This document shows, piece by piece, positions 24,704-33,245 of a DNA stretch of 64,000 bases. This stretch comes from RGIG3009 sp045630765. Its GTDB lineage: Bacteria > Bacillota > Clostridia > Oscillospirales > Acutalibacteraceae. Where the stretch lies: contig JAZQTM010000104.1 in assembly GCA_045630765.1 (NCBI GenBank), forward strand, positions 12,997-76,996, read 5' to 3'. The notes below the pieces were generated by a model that was given only the letters and a program-made list of their open reading frames with translations, did no database searches and was not told the origin of the DNA. How positions within the stretch are numbered: position 1 is the stretch's first letter; the number at the start of each line of letters is the position of its first letter. Both the position numbers and the translations under genes were made by a program.

Positions 24704-27700
24704 ATGGCAAAGCACGCACGAGCAGTTGGTCTTTCTACAGGATGGAAAATCGCAATTGCTGCCACCGCCACAGTATTGGCTGTGGCTGTTCTCTGCGCGC
24801 TTTTTGCTTACGGTGGTGTATTGGATGCCGTGGCATCTCTCTTTGATGGCAACACTGACACAGCTCCCACTACCACGGTAACAAGCCCTACCACGACCAA
24901 ACCGGAAAAAATCGAGCCGGTATATCAAAAACCGGATGAAATGAAAGGTGTTTGGCTGACACCGGGAGTGGAGTATTACACCTCTTCCAAAAACACCGCC
25001 CAAACTGTGAAACAACAAATCGACACAGCTTTTTCCGCGATGGGGGAATGGCAGTTTAACACGCTTATCCTACCTCTCAAAGCGGAAAATGATGACCTGT
25101 GGATATACCCGTCCGAGATTACCGATAGTGTAAAACTGACCGGTGAAGACGGACAAGCCTTCGATCCCATTTCGTACAGTATAACGTTGGCACGAGAAAA
25201 GAATATGTACGTGTACGCCGTGTTAGATCTGCGTGTGCAGGACGACGAGTGGGATCCTCGCACTGATGCGGGGCAAAAGCGCACGTTGGACGTCGTGCGC
25301 GAAGTAACGAAGCGTTATGCGGTAGACGGCTATTTCGTGTCCGGTTTCACCTTTTCAGGTGATCAGGTGGAGGAGCAAGAGCGCGAAACTGCCAAAGCTT
25401 CGTTGAACACCTTGGTAAAACAGGTGACACAGATCATCGGTGAAACCGATCCGAATTTGTATACCGGGTTACTCTCCAATGGTATCTGGGCGCATAGTTC
25501 GGTGGATGAGCGTGGCTCCAAAACAGCAGAATATTACGAGGAATACACCGACGGTTGTGCCGATACGCTCTCTTGGGTAGAACAAGGGTTGTTCCAATGC
25601 GTAATGGCGCAGATCACAGGCTCTACCAGCCACCCGACCGCCTCTTTCCAAAAGATCCTTGAATGGTGGAACGGTGTTGCCGAAAAGCAACAACTTCCGC
25701 TCTACATATCCCACATGGCATCACGACTTGGCACCTATCATACCGGTTGGAACGCCATCGATCAATTAGCGCAGCAGTATTTATATTGCAAATCGGCTAC
25801 CGCTTGGCAAGGCAGTTGTTACAACTCGCTCAATGCATTGTCGACCAATACCGGCGGTGCCGCCGACGCTTTGATGCGCGCTTATGAAGGCACCTTGGAC
25901 GAGGAATATATCTACAAGAAACTTACGCTGACTTTCCCGACCAGCACAAACTACACGACGTCGGAATCCACCATCACCCTGCAAGGTGGCGGTGATACCA
26001 ATTTCCCGCTGACGATGAACGGTGAAACGATTGAATTGTCAGAACACGGCTTCTTCTCGCTGAACTATACCTTGAAGGTGGGGAAGAATACCTTTGTCTT
26101 CTCTCATAAAGGTACCACGAAAACCTATACGGTCACCTACAAGCAGACGGTATTAAAAAGTGTTTTGCCGACCGACAATATGACTGTGGACGGCGGCGGT
26201 ACGGTTATTATCAGTGCCATTGCCCGAGAGGGATCGAGCGTTACAGCGACCATTAACGGCACAAAAATCACGCTGACGGCTTCGGCCATCAAAGAAGACG
26301 AAAGCGGCAATGCGCCTACCGATTTCAAGGAATACAAAGGGGCATATACCTTACCGAAGGGCAAGATCGGGCAGACGACAGATCTTGGGAAAATCACGGT
26401 TAGTGCTACCTATAACGGCTTGATCGAATCCAAGACCGGCGGCAATATCACTATCAAAGCGTTACCTCAACCCACGACGACGTCGCCATCGGCGGGTACA
26501 ACGATGCCTGCGGGCACACCGTTGCCCGCTCCCTCCAATGATGTGAAGATTGTTACCATTACGTCAGCATATGCCGAAACGTTTTCGGGCGGCGGGCAGA
26601 CAGACGATTATTCCCGTCCCTACAACTCCTACTTACCAAAAGGCACCAAGGACTACTTGGTAAGCACCTACAGCGGCAGTTTGTCGTATTATCTGTTAGC
26701 TTCCGGCAAACGCGTATACTGCAAGGATGCTACCGTAACCAATGGCGGTACGTTGACCTATACGCCGCTGGAAAACGGAAAAACGACCATCACGTCCACA
26801 CATACGAATTTCACCTTTGATGCCGCGTATCCCATTCCTGTCTACGCGCGCACAAGAGGGCAACGCTATTATCGTGACCCTACCCAAGGCAATGTTACGC
26901 CGCATTACGGACTGGAACTGTATTCGCAAACCACCACACATGTGGAACTCTCTTTTTACTATCTTTCAGAGGTGCCGAGCATTCCCGATATTTCCAAAAG
27001 CCCTCTGTTCAGTGCGGCTGAGTGGATCGCGGGCGAGACGCGTGATTGCTTGATCTTAAGACTAACGCTTAAGAAGCAAGGCGCCTTGTACGGCGTTTCC
27101 ACCTCCTGGAACGGTAACCAATTAACGGTTTCTTTCTTAAATCCCGCAAACATTTCGGGCAATGCCGCTTCCGAAAAATTGAAGGGCGTGCGTATTTTGT
27201 TGGATCCCGGTCACGGATCACCGGACGATAAGCCGTGGGAAGCGCCGTTCAATTTAGACTATGCCAATACCCTAAAAGCCAAATTGGAAGCGTTGGGTGC
27301 AACAGTCGATATGACACGTACCACGGCTCTTACCACCAATTTATCGTTGCAAAACCGTGTGCTGATGGCACAAACGAAGGGATACCATCTGGTCATCAGT
27401 GTGCATATGAACGGCGCCGACGGCCAAGCGACCGGTGCAACGGTGCACTACTATACTGAGTGGGCGTACACACCCTCCAAAATTATTTATGATAAGATGC
27501 ACGCCGTCGAAACCACCTATGGGGTAGGCACCACAGCGAACGGAACGCCGCGTGCCGACGGCACGTACTGGGGAACGCTTTACATGACGCGTTCGTTGTT
27601 CCATTGTCCGTCCATCCTGCTGGAATGTGCCTTCTTGGACAATATTCACGATAAGGAAGCGCTTATTAAACCGGAGTATCGCGACAAACTGATGCAAGCG

Positions 27701-27739
27701 GTCACCGACGGTGTGGTTGAGTATTTCAGCGCAATGTAA
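24704..27739 (+). CDS. GHL10-like domain fused to N-acetylmuramoyl-L-alanine amidase
   Basis: 1011 residues: cytoplasmic start, one membrane helix (15-38), a Thr/Pro linker, a GHL10-like domain (about 75-400), beta-rich repeats (about 410-590), a second Thr/Pro linker, a beta domain (about 615-815) and a C-terminal Amidase_3 domain (about 825-1011). The amidase keeps the zinc residues: His in LDPGHGS, His in ISVHMNGA and the catalytic Glu in LLECAFLDN. In the GHL10 part the acidic loop of its neighbour is replaced by VDGYFVSGFTFSG, so that domain probably binds but does not cleave glycan. ATG 24704 has SD AGAGGTGA. It is an exported, anchored cell-wall hydrolase. Confidence 0.88.
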   Translation: MAKHARAVGLSTGWKIAIAATATVLAVAVLCALFAYGGVLDAVASLFDGNTDTAPTTTVTSPTTTKPEKIEPVYQKPDEMKGVWLTPGVEYYTSSKNTAQTVKQQIDTAFSAMGEWQFNTLILPLKAENDDLWIYPSEITDSVKLTGEDGQAFDPISYSITLAREKNMYVYAVLDLRVQDDEWDPRTDAGQKRTLDVVREVTKRYAVDGYFVSGFTFSGDQVEEQERETAKASLNTLVKQVTQIIGETDPNLYTGLLSNGIWAHSSVDERGSKTAEYYEEYTDGCADTLSWVEQGLFQCVMAQITGSTSHPTASFQKILEWWNGVAEKQQLPLYISHMASRLGTYHTGWNAIDQLAQQYLYCKSATAWQGSCYNSLNALSTNTGGAADALMRAYEGTLDEEYIYKKLTLTFPTSTNYTTSESTITLQGGGDTNFPLTMNGETIELSEHGFFSLNYTLKVGKNTFVFSHKGTTKTYTVTYKQTVLKSVLPTDNMTVDGGGTVIISAIAREGSSVTATINGTKITLTASAIKEDESGNAPTDFKEYKGAYTLPKGKIGQTTDLGKITVSATYNGLIESKTGGNITIKALPQPTTTSPSAGTTMPAGTPLPAPSNDVKIVTITSAYAETFSGGGQTDDYSRPYNSYLPKGTKDYLVSTYSGSLSYYLLASGKRVYCKDATVTNGGTLTYTPLENGKTTITSTHTNFTFDAAYPIPVYARTRGQRYYRDPTQGNVTPHYGLELYSQTTTHVELSFYYLSEVPSIPDISKSPLFSAAEWIAGETRDCLILRLTLKKQGALYGVSTSWNGNQLTVSFLNPANISGNAASEKLKGVRILLDPGHGSPDDKPWEAPFNLDYANTLKAKLEALGATVDMTRTTALTTNLSLQNRVLMAQTKGYHLVISVHMNGADGQATGATVHYYTEWAYTPSKIIYDKMHAVETTYGVGTTANGTPRADGTYWGTLYMTRSLFHCPSILLECAFLDNIHDKEALIKPEYRDKLMQAVTDGVVEYFSAM

Positions 27740-27742
27740 CCA

Positions 27743-27775
27743 AAAAGAGCGTCAGAAATAATCTGACGCTCTTTT
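27743..27775 (+). terminator. Terminator after the amidase gene
   Basis: 14-bp stem AAAAGAGCGTCAGA/TCTGACGCTCTTTT with a 5-base loop. Confidence 0.88.
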
Positions 27776-27797
27776 AAATCGGAAAGGAGAGAAGAGT

Positions 27798-28583
27798 ATG
27801 CCGAACGGATTGTTGTCAGAAGCTGTTCTAAAAGAACGGCTTGGACAAGCTTTCTCGTTGCAAGTGTACGGTGAAGTCGACTCTACCAACACGTTTGCGC
27901 GCGAGCAAGCGGTTGCGGGCGCACCCGAGGGTACGGTTATTCTTGCCGATACACAACGACAGGGAAGAGGTCGTATGGGCAGACAGTTCTTTTCTCCGCA
28001 AGGCAGTGGATTGTATATGAGTGTGATTCTTCGCCCCGATGCTGGTGCTACACCTCTATACGTCACCACTGCTGCTGCCGTTGCCGTTGCCGAAGCGATA
28101 GAGGAGGTAGCCCAAGTTCCGTCATCCATCAAATGGGTAAACGACGTCTATTGCCGCGGTAAAAAAGTGTGTGGTATTTTAACGGAAGGCGCGATCACCA
28201 ATAATTTGGACTATGCCGTTTTAGGAATCGGCGTTAATGTGCTTCCGCCGATCGGCGGATTCCCGTCCGACATACAATCGCGCGCAGGCACTGTTTTTGA
28301 TGAAAAAACGCCACCGCCGGTCCATGCAAGGGAAGAACTGGCGGCGGCGATCATCGCTCGATTTTGGGGGTATTATAAGGCACTTTCGGCAAAAGCATTT
28401 TTGCCGTCCTACCGCAGACGTGACCTTTTGAAAGGTCGCACCGTAGAGGTGCTGGACGTAAACGGCGCGGTTATTGAGGAAGTAACGGCGCAGGGCATAA
28501 CCGATACGTTTGAGTTACTGGTATCGGATTGCCACGGCAACACCAAAGCACTTTCCTCCGGCGAGGTAAGCTTGCGTTTATAA
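27798..28583 (+). CDS. birA: Biotin-[acetyl-CoA-carboxylase] ligase
   Basis: A 261-residue group I biotin protein ligase. The N-terminus starts directly at the catalytic domain with no HTH. Motifs are VDSTNTFAREQA, the biotinyl-AMP loop GRGRMGR (56-62), GLYMSVILRP, SIKWVNDVY and GKKVCGILTE. The C-terminal small beta domain ends with SSGEVSLRL. It joins biotin to carboxylase carrier domains. ATG 27798 follows GGAAAGGAGAG. Its last 6 bp overlap the 3' end of the convergent HAD gene. Confidence 0.93.
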   Translation: MPNGLLSEAVLKERLGQAFSLQVYGEVDSTNTFAREQAVAGAPEGTVILADTQRQGRGRMGRQFFSPQGSGLYMSVILRPDAGATPLYVTTAAAVAVAEAIEEVAQVPSSIKWVNDVYCRGKKVCGILTEGAITNNLDYAVLGIGVNVLPPIGGFPSDIQSRAGTVFDEKTPPPVHAREELAAAIIARFWGYYKALSAKAFLPSYRRRDLLKGRTVEVLDVNGAVIEEVTAQGITDTFELLVSDCHGNTKALSSGEVSLRL

Positions 28584-29264
28584 CTTGGCTAGCAACGCGG
28601 GCAAGTCGGATAAACGGTCAACTTCAAAATCCGGTTTGGCGAGGGGAAGGCAGACACTATGCGAGGGGTTAAACCAGCAGGTGCGCAAGCCAACCAGATT
28701 GCCGCCGCGAATATCGGAACTCAGGCTGTCACCGATGATGACAGCCTTTTCTTTTTCAAAACCGTCGATACAGGAAAAGCAGTGTTCAAAATATCGCGGA
28801 TCGGGTTTGTTGAAGCCGATTTCGTGCGAAATAAATACGTCTTTAAAATACGGGAGAATAGCGGCACTTTCCAAACGGCGGCGCTGAATGGATGCCGTGC
28901 CGTTTGTCATCAGATACAAGTCGTAGGTCTTGTGCAGTGTCTTGAGAAGTTCTGGTGCTCCCGGCATAAAATAATGCCCGACGCCCAAAAGATATTCATA
29001 CAGGGCTTTTACCTTTTCAACGTCACAAGGCAGCCCGTATTCCTCAAACAACAGCGTGAAACGGCGGCGGAGGACTTGTTCTCGTGTGATTTCTCCGCGT
29101 TCGAGTAATTCCCATTGCGTACGGTTTATGACGTGGTAACGCTCTAACATATCGTCGGTCGGCGTAAATCCCAATTCCTTTAAGGTCGAGGATAATGCGA
29201 CGAGTTCTGCCTTCTTAAAATCCAGCAGTGTATCGTCCACGTCAAAGAAAATGGTAGTAAGCAT
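28578..29264 (-). CDS. HAD-family hydrolase, YjjG-like nucleotidase
   Basis: A 228-residue HAD phosphatase. Motif I is FFDVDDTLLDF with nucleophile Asp near residue 8, motif II is MTNGT near 118, motif III Lys lies in GFNKPDPRYF and motif IV is IGDSLSSDIRGG. The helical C1 cap (residues 15-85) and overall length fit YjjG/YfnB-type pyrimidine-5'-nucleotidases, which clear non-canonical nucleotides. It lies downstream of secDF but is separated from it by a terminator and is convergent with birA. Confidence 0.85.
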   Translation of the reverse strand: MLTTIFFDVDDTLLDFKKAELVALSSTLKELGFTPTDDMLERYHVINRTQWELLERGEITREQVLRRRFTLLFEEYGLPCDVEKVKALYEYLLGVGHYFMPGAPELLKTLHKTYDLYLMTNGTASIQRRRLESAAILPYFKDVFISHEIGFNKPDPRYFEHCFSCIDGFEKEKAVIIGDSLSSDIRGGNLVGLRTCWFNPSHSVCLPLAKPDFEVDRLSDLPALLAKL

Positions 29265-29282
29265 CGTGACTCAATCCTTTGT

Positions 29283-29313
29283 AAAAAGCCCCCGAAAGTT
29301 TCGGGGGCTTTTT
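29283..29313 (-). terminator. Terminator after secF
   Basis: Long stem AAAAAGCCCCCGAAA/TTTCGGGGGCTTTTT, symmetric, directly after the secF stop. Confidence 0.85.
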
Positions 29314-29320
29314 GTAAATG

Positions 29321-30259
29321 TTATTTTTTCTTGGCTTTTGCAGCTTTGCGGCGGGCACTGTGCTCCACCCAAAGCGCCCACATCGGGGTGCACAGGAAGG
29401 TGGAGGAGTAGAAACCGGAGATAACACCGAAGGACATCGGCAACGCAAAACTGATGATGGCATCCATCGAGAAGATGGCGGCGATTACCGCGACCGTACC
29501 GATAGCAACGAAAGTGCAGATCGAAGTGTTCACTGTACGACCGAAGGATTGACGCAAACTAACGTTGACAACTTCGCCGATCGAAGCTTTCTTTTCCATC
29601 TTTACACGGTTTTCACGGATACGGTCGTAGATGACGATGGTATCGTTGAGTGAATAACCGAGGATGGTGAGCACGACTGCCACGAAGTTGTCGTTCAACG
29701 GAATACGGAAGATCACAAACACAAAGTAAGCGATCAAAATATCGTGCAGCAGTGCGAGCAGTGCCATTACGCCGGCGGAGAAACCGCCGATCTTGCGGAA
29801 ACGCCAACCAACGTAGATAACCAAGAAAAGCGAAGCCAATGCAATTGCCATCCAGCACTTGGCAAAGAAGGTGCGACCATAGGACGGCTGCAAGGAGTTG
29901 GTTTCAATTTCCTTGATGTTGTTATTCGCAAATTTCTTTTGCAGTGTCTCCACAAAGGTGGTCTGTGTTTCCACGTCGATTTCATCGGGGAGGGAAACCA
30001 CAATGGTCTTCAAACCACTTTCACCATTTTCGGTGACGTCGATCTCGGCGCCGTCAAGTTCCACTTGGATGAACTCTTTTACAGCGTCGGCGTCCAGTGC
30101 GTTTTCATAGCTGTATTTAAGAAGCGTACCGCCCTTGAAGTCGATGTCCAGCTCAACACCCATCACCAAGTTGCAGATCAGACCGATGGCAAGCAATGCG
30201 ATGGAGATGAAGAGGAATACGCGTCTTTTCGCGATAAAATCAAAGTTCTTAAGCATCAT
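29321..30259 (-). CDS. secF: Protein translocase subunit SecF
   Basis: A 312-residue membrane protein: first helix at 12-32, an extracytoplasmic domain (about 35-130), then five helices. The SecF signature is visible as DFKGGTLLKYSYE after helix 1, and ILGYSLNDTIVIYDRIREN in helices 4-5, followed by NTSICTFVAIG. With SecD it uses the proton or sodium gradient to pull exported proteins outward. It overlaps secD by 11 bp. ATG-ATG at the start follows GGAGGTAA. The C-terminus ends in a Lys-rich cytoplasmic tail. Confidence 0.95.
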   Translation of the reverse strand: MMLKNFDFIAKRRVFLFISIALLAIGLICNLVMGVELDIDFKGGTLLKYSYENALDADAVKEFIQVELDGAEIDVTENGESGLKTIVVSLPDEIDVETQTTFVETLQKKFANNNIKEIETNSLQPSYGRTFFAKCWMAIALASLFLVIYVGWRFRKIGGFSAGVMALLALLHDILIAYFVFVIFRIPLNDNFVAVVLTILGYSLNDTIVIYDRIRENRVKMEKKASIGEVVNVSLRQSFGRTVNTSICTFVAIGTVAVIAAIFSMDAIISFALPMSFGVISGFYSSTFLCTPMWALWVEHSARRKAAKAKKK

Positions 30260-31673
30260 TGCGTTTACCTCCTAACAGCCAGGGTTTACGGAGGAACTTG
30301 AAGCGAGATACCGACTTGAGCATCAGTCGCGAGCAAGTTACGCCCATAATGAAGTTGAAGATGATACCGGCGAGCAGCGTGTAACCGAAAGAGTATACGG
30401 CGCCGCTGGCGGAAACAGGGAACATAAACAAGAAGGGTTTGAGCAGTTTGGCGAACAACGTGTCAGCAGGACCGAACACACCCATCAAGACGATGGAGAT
30501 GATGATAACGGTAATGTTGCCGTCGAAAATAGCCGAGAAGGACTCGCTACAACCGTTGTTGATCGCGCCGTCAATGGTGCGACCGCCGCGGATCTGCTCT
30601 CTGATACGCTCGGCGGTGATGATGTTCGCATCGACACCCATACCGATCGACAGGATAATACCGGCGATACCGGGAAGGGTCAACGTAAAGCTGTTGAAGA
30701 ACGAGAAATATCCCGAAACAACCGCGATGGAACCGGCGACCTGACCGAGCAGGGCAATCACGCCGACAAAGCCGGGCAAGCGGTAGTACACGATCATAAA
30801 AACGGAGATAAGAACGAAGGCGATGATACCGGCGAGTACCATGATCTCCAAAGCACGTTCACCGAGCGTTGCGGTAACGGTGCTGGTGTTTTTCGCCGTA
30901 ATGCTGAACGGCAAAGAACCGGAGTTGATCAGATTTGCCAGATCCAATGCTTCCGCGTAATCGGCAAAGCCGCCCGAGATCTGTGCACTGCCATCGGCAA
31001 TATGTTCGTTAACGGTGGGGTTGGAGATACACTCGTCATCCAGCCAAATGGAGATCGTGTAGGTAGAACCGCTGGCACCGTTAAGGTTTGCTTGCTTTTG
31101 CGTAGCGGTGGAGAACGCTTCTTTACCGGCGCTATCCAACTCTAAAGAAACGATCGGCGTGTTTTCCTGGTCAAAGCCGGGGGTTGCCGAGCTTACCAGA
31201 GAGCCGTTGAGAACAAAATCCTCTTTACCGGGTTTCTCGGTGGGCAAACCGGCGCTTTCCGATTTGTCGAGATAGAACTCCAGCAAAGCCGTCTTACCAA
31301 GTTCTTCAATAGCAGAAGCAGCGTCAAACTCGGTTTCATTGTTCTTCCACGGGAACCGAATGATAACCTGATCGTTATCCATATCGGTATACGCCTCGTA
31401 GTCGGTAATGTTGTTGGCGATCATACGACGCACGATAACTTCTTTCATCGCTTCGATCTGTGCATCGGTCGCTTCAATGGTTTCGTCTTCGGGAGCAAAG
31501 GTCACTTCGATACCGCCGTTAATATCAATACCGGTTCGAATGTGTGAAGCTCCGCGTATCACCGTGTCCTCTCGGTCGCCGTAATTGGTGTATATACCAA
31601 AGAAGGAAGTATACGCCAAGGCAACGATGAGCAGTGCCACGATGAAAAATACTGGTTTTGGTGTACGCTTCAT
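30249..31673 (-). CDS. secD: Protein translocase subunit SecD
   Basis: A 474-residue membrane protein. Helix 1 is at 7-25, followed by GIDINGGIEVTF, the P1 head/base domain (about 45-280) and five C-terminal helices with the D4 motif IILSIGMGVDANIITAERIREQI. It is the SecF partner in the holo-translocon. It is separate from SecF rather than fused as in Bacillus. ATG 31673 follows GGAGG, and a near-consensus promoter precedes it. Confidence 0.95.
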   Translation of the reverse strand: MKRTPKPVFFIVALLIVALAYTSFFGIYTNYGDREDTVIRGASHIRTGIDINGGIEVTFAPEDETIEATDAQIEAMKEVIVRRMIANNITDYEAYTDMDNDQVIIRFPWKNNETEFDAASAIEELGKTALLEFYLDKSESAGLPTEKPGKEDFVLNGSLVSSATPGFDQENTPIVSLELDSAGKEAFSTATQKQANLNGASGSTYTISIWLDDECISNPTVNEHIADGSAQISGGFADYAEALDLANLINSGSLPFSITAKNTSTVTATLGERALEIMVLAGIIAFVLISVFMIVYYRLPGFVGVIALLGQVAGSIAVVSGYFSFFNSFTLTLPGIAGIILSIGMGVDANIITAERIREQIRGGRTIDGAINNGCSESFSAIFDGNITVIIISIVLMGVFGPADTLFAKLLKPFLFMFPVSASGAVYSFGYTLLAGIIFNFIMGVTCSRLMLKSVSRFKFLRKPWLLGGKRNDA

Positions 31674-31729
31674 CGGTCAATCCTCCATCATTTGCATTCC
31701 ATACAAGAATAGGATCTCATATAGAATCT

Positions 31730-31758
31730 ATTATAGGTGACTTTGCTCAAAAAGTCAA
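31730..31758 (-). promoter_or_regulatory. Promoter of secDF
   Basis: Minus strand TTGACT (31758-31753), a 17-bp spacer and consensus TATAAT (31735-31730). Confidence 0.8.
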
Positions 31759-31779
31759 TGAAATTCACGGAATAATCAA

Positions 31780-31808
31780 AAAACCGCCGTGAAAATCACG
31801 GCGGTTTT
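31780..31808 (-). terminator. Terminator after the aminotransferase gene
   Basis: 13-bp stem AAAACCGCCGTGA/TCACGGCGGTTTT with a 3-base loop, just after the minus-strand stop at 31812. Confidence 0.88.
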
Positions 31809-31811
31809 CCA

Positions 31812-33089
31812 TTATTTGTTTAACAGTTTCTTAATACCAACGATCTGTGCACAAATGCAAAACAGATTCATTGCGGTTTGTAATTCATCGCAAGGCGGGA
31901 AGGTGGGGGCGATGCGCAGATTGGCATCGTGCGGATCCTGATGATAAGGATAGGTGGCGCCAGCTCCCGTCAGCACCACACCGGCCTCTTTCAGCATACG
32001 TACCACTTCTTTGGCGCAACCGTCCATCAACGTAACGCTGACGAAATAACCGCCGTTCGGCGTGTGCCAGTTGGCAATGCCCGTACCGCCCAGTTGTTCG
32101 TTCAGCGTACGCAGAGTAATGTCAAACTTCGGACGAAGAACTGCCGCGTGAAGTTTCATATGCTCGTTGATACCGTTGATATCGCGGAAGAAGCGAGTAT
32201 GCCGCAACATATTTTGCTTATCATAGCCGATCGTTTGAACAGACAAACGCTTTTTGATGTCAGCAATGTTCGCATCGCTGGCGCCGAGAGCCGCCACACC
32301 GGAACCGGGGAAACTGATTTTTGAAGTGGAGGTAAAGCAAACGAAAATATCTTCGTTGTTAGCGGCTTTTGCTTCGTCAAACAGATTTAAAAGATGATCC
32401 GGTGTATCCGTCAAATGATGCACGCAATACGCGTTATCCCACATAATGCGGAAATCGGGTGCCGCAGGCTTTAAGCGGGCAAAGCGACGTACCGTTTCAT
32501 CGGAATAGGTGATGCCGTCGGGGTTGGAATACATCGGCACACACCAAATACCTTTCACACTCGGATCTTTGACAAGTTCTTCCACCACGTCCATATCCGG
32601 ACCTTCTGCTGTCATGGGAACCGTGACGAGCGTAAATCCGAAATGCTCGGTAACGGCAAAATGACGATCGTAACCGGGAGCGGGGCAGAGGAACTTGACC
32701 TCGTCCAACTTACACCACGGCGTATGACCGCAAAGACCGGTCGAATAGGCTTGTGCAATATAATCGAACATTAAATTCAAACTGGAGTTGCCGCCAACGA
32801 GAACGTTCGCTGCAGGCATTCCCAAAATCTCGCCGAAGAGCCGTCTTGCTTCTTCAATGCCGTCCAGGAATCCGTAGTTGCGGGTATCGGTGTTATTCTC
32901 CGTCTTGGCACCGCTGGACGCGTTAACAGTCGTGCAAAGCTCCATTGTCAATTCCAACTGTTCGGTACACGGTTTGCCGCGGGACATATCCAACTGTAAT
33001 CCGCGAGCTTTGTAAGCTGCATATTCGGACTCACAGGCCGCTAATCGAGCGGTCAATTGTTCTTTAGTTAAAGATGAAAAATCAGGCAC
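31812..33089 (-). CDS. PLP-dependent aminotransferase, PF12897 (aspartate/alanine type)
   Basis: A 425-residue fold-type I aminotransferase. It begins with a helical segment (LTARLAACESEYAAYKARGL) and the LDMSRGKP motif seen in the PF12897 group. The PLP site is in the middle: NVLVGGNSSLNLMFDY, CPAPGYDRHF, MWDNAYCVHHL, and the Schiff-base Lys in FTSTSKISFPGSG. The C-terminal RIAPTFP has the carboxylate-binding Arg. Members act on aspartate or related amino acids. GTG 33089 follows GAGAGGAG. It is monocistronic, with its own promoter carrying an inverted repeat. Confidence 0.85.
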   Translation of the reverse strand: MPDFSSLTKEQLTARLAACESEYAAYKARGLQLDMSRGKPCTEQLELTMELCTTVNASSGAKTENNTDTRNYGFLDGIEEARRLFGEILGMPAANVLVGGNSSLNLMFDYIAQAYSTGLCGHTPWCKLDEVKFLCPAPGYDRHFAVTEHFGFTLVTVPMTAEGPDMDVVEELVKDPSVKGIWCVPMYSNPDGITYSDETVRRFARLKPAAPDFRIMWDNAYCVHHLTDTPDHLLNLFDEAKAANNEDIFVCFTSTSKISFPGSGVAALGASDANIADIKKRLSVQTIGYDKQNMLRHTRFFRDINGINEHMKLHAAVLRPKFDITLRTLNEQLGGTGIANWHTPNGGYFVSVTLMDGCAKEVVRMLKEAGVVLTGAGATYPYHQDPHDANLRIAPTFPPCDELQTAMNLFCICAQIVGIKKLLNK

Positions 33090-33119
33090 AAAAAACGACT
33101 CCTCTCAAATACTTCCCCC

Positions 33120-33170
33120 ATTGTAATGCATATCGTTTGATTTTGCAAGTTAAATTTGCAAAACTTGCAA
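33120..33170 (-). promoter_or_regulatory. Aminotransferase promoter with inverted repeat over the -35
   Basis: Minus strand TTGCAA (33148-33143), a 17-bp spacer and TACAAT (33125-33120). TTGCAAGTT (33143-33151) and AACTTGCAA (33162-33170) form a 9-bp inverted repeat covering the -35 region, a candidate operator. Confidence 0.55.
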
Positions 33171-33200
33171 AAAATATTTATTTTTTTGAAAAAATGCAGA

Positions 33201-33234
33201 AAAACGCCCCGCTCGATAACGGGCGGGGCGTTTT
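33201..33234 (-). terminator. Terminator after asnS
   Basis: 12-bp GC-rich stem AAAACGCCCCGC/GCGGGGCGTTTT just beyond the asnS stop. Confidence 0.85.
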
Positions 33235-33245
33235 GAAAATCAAAA

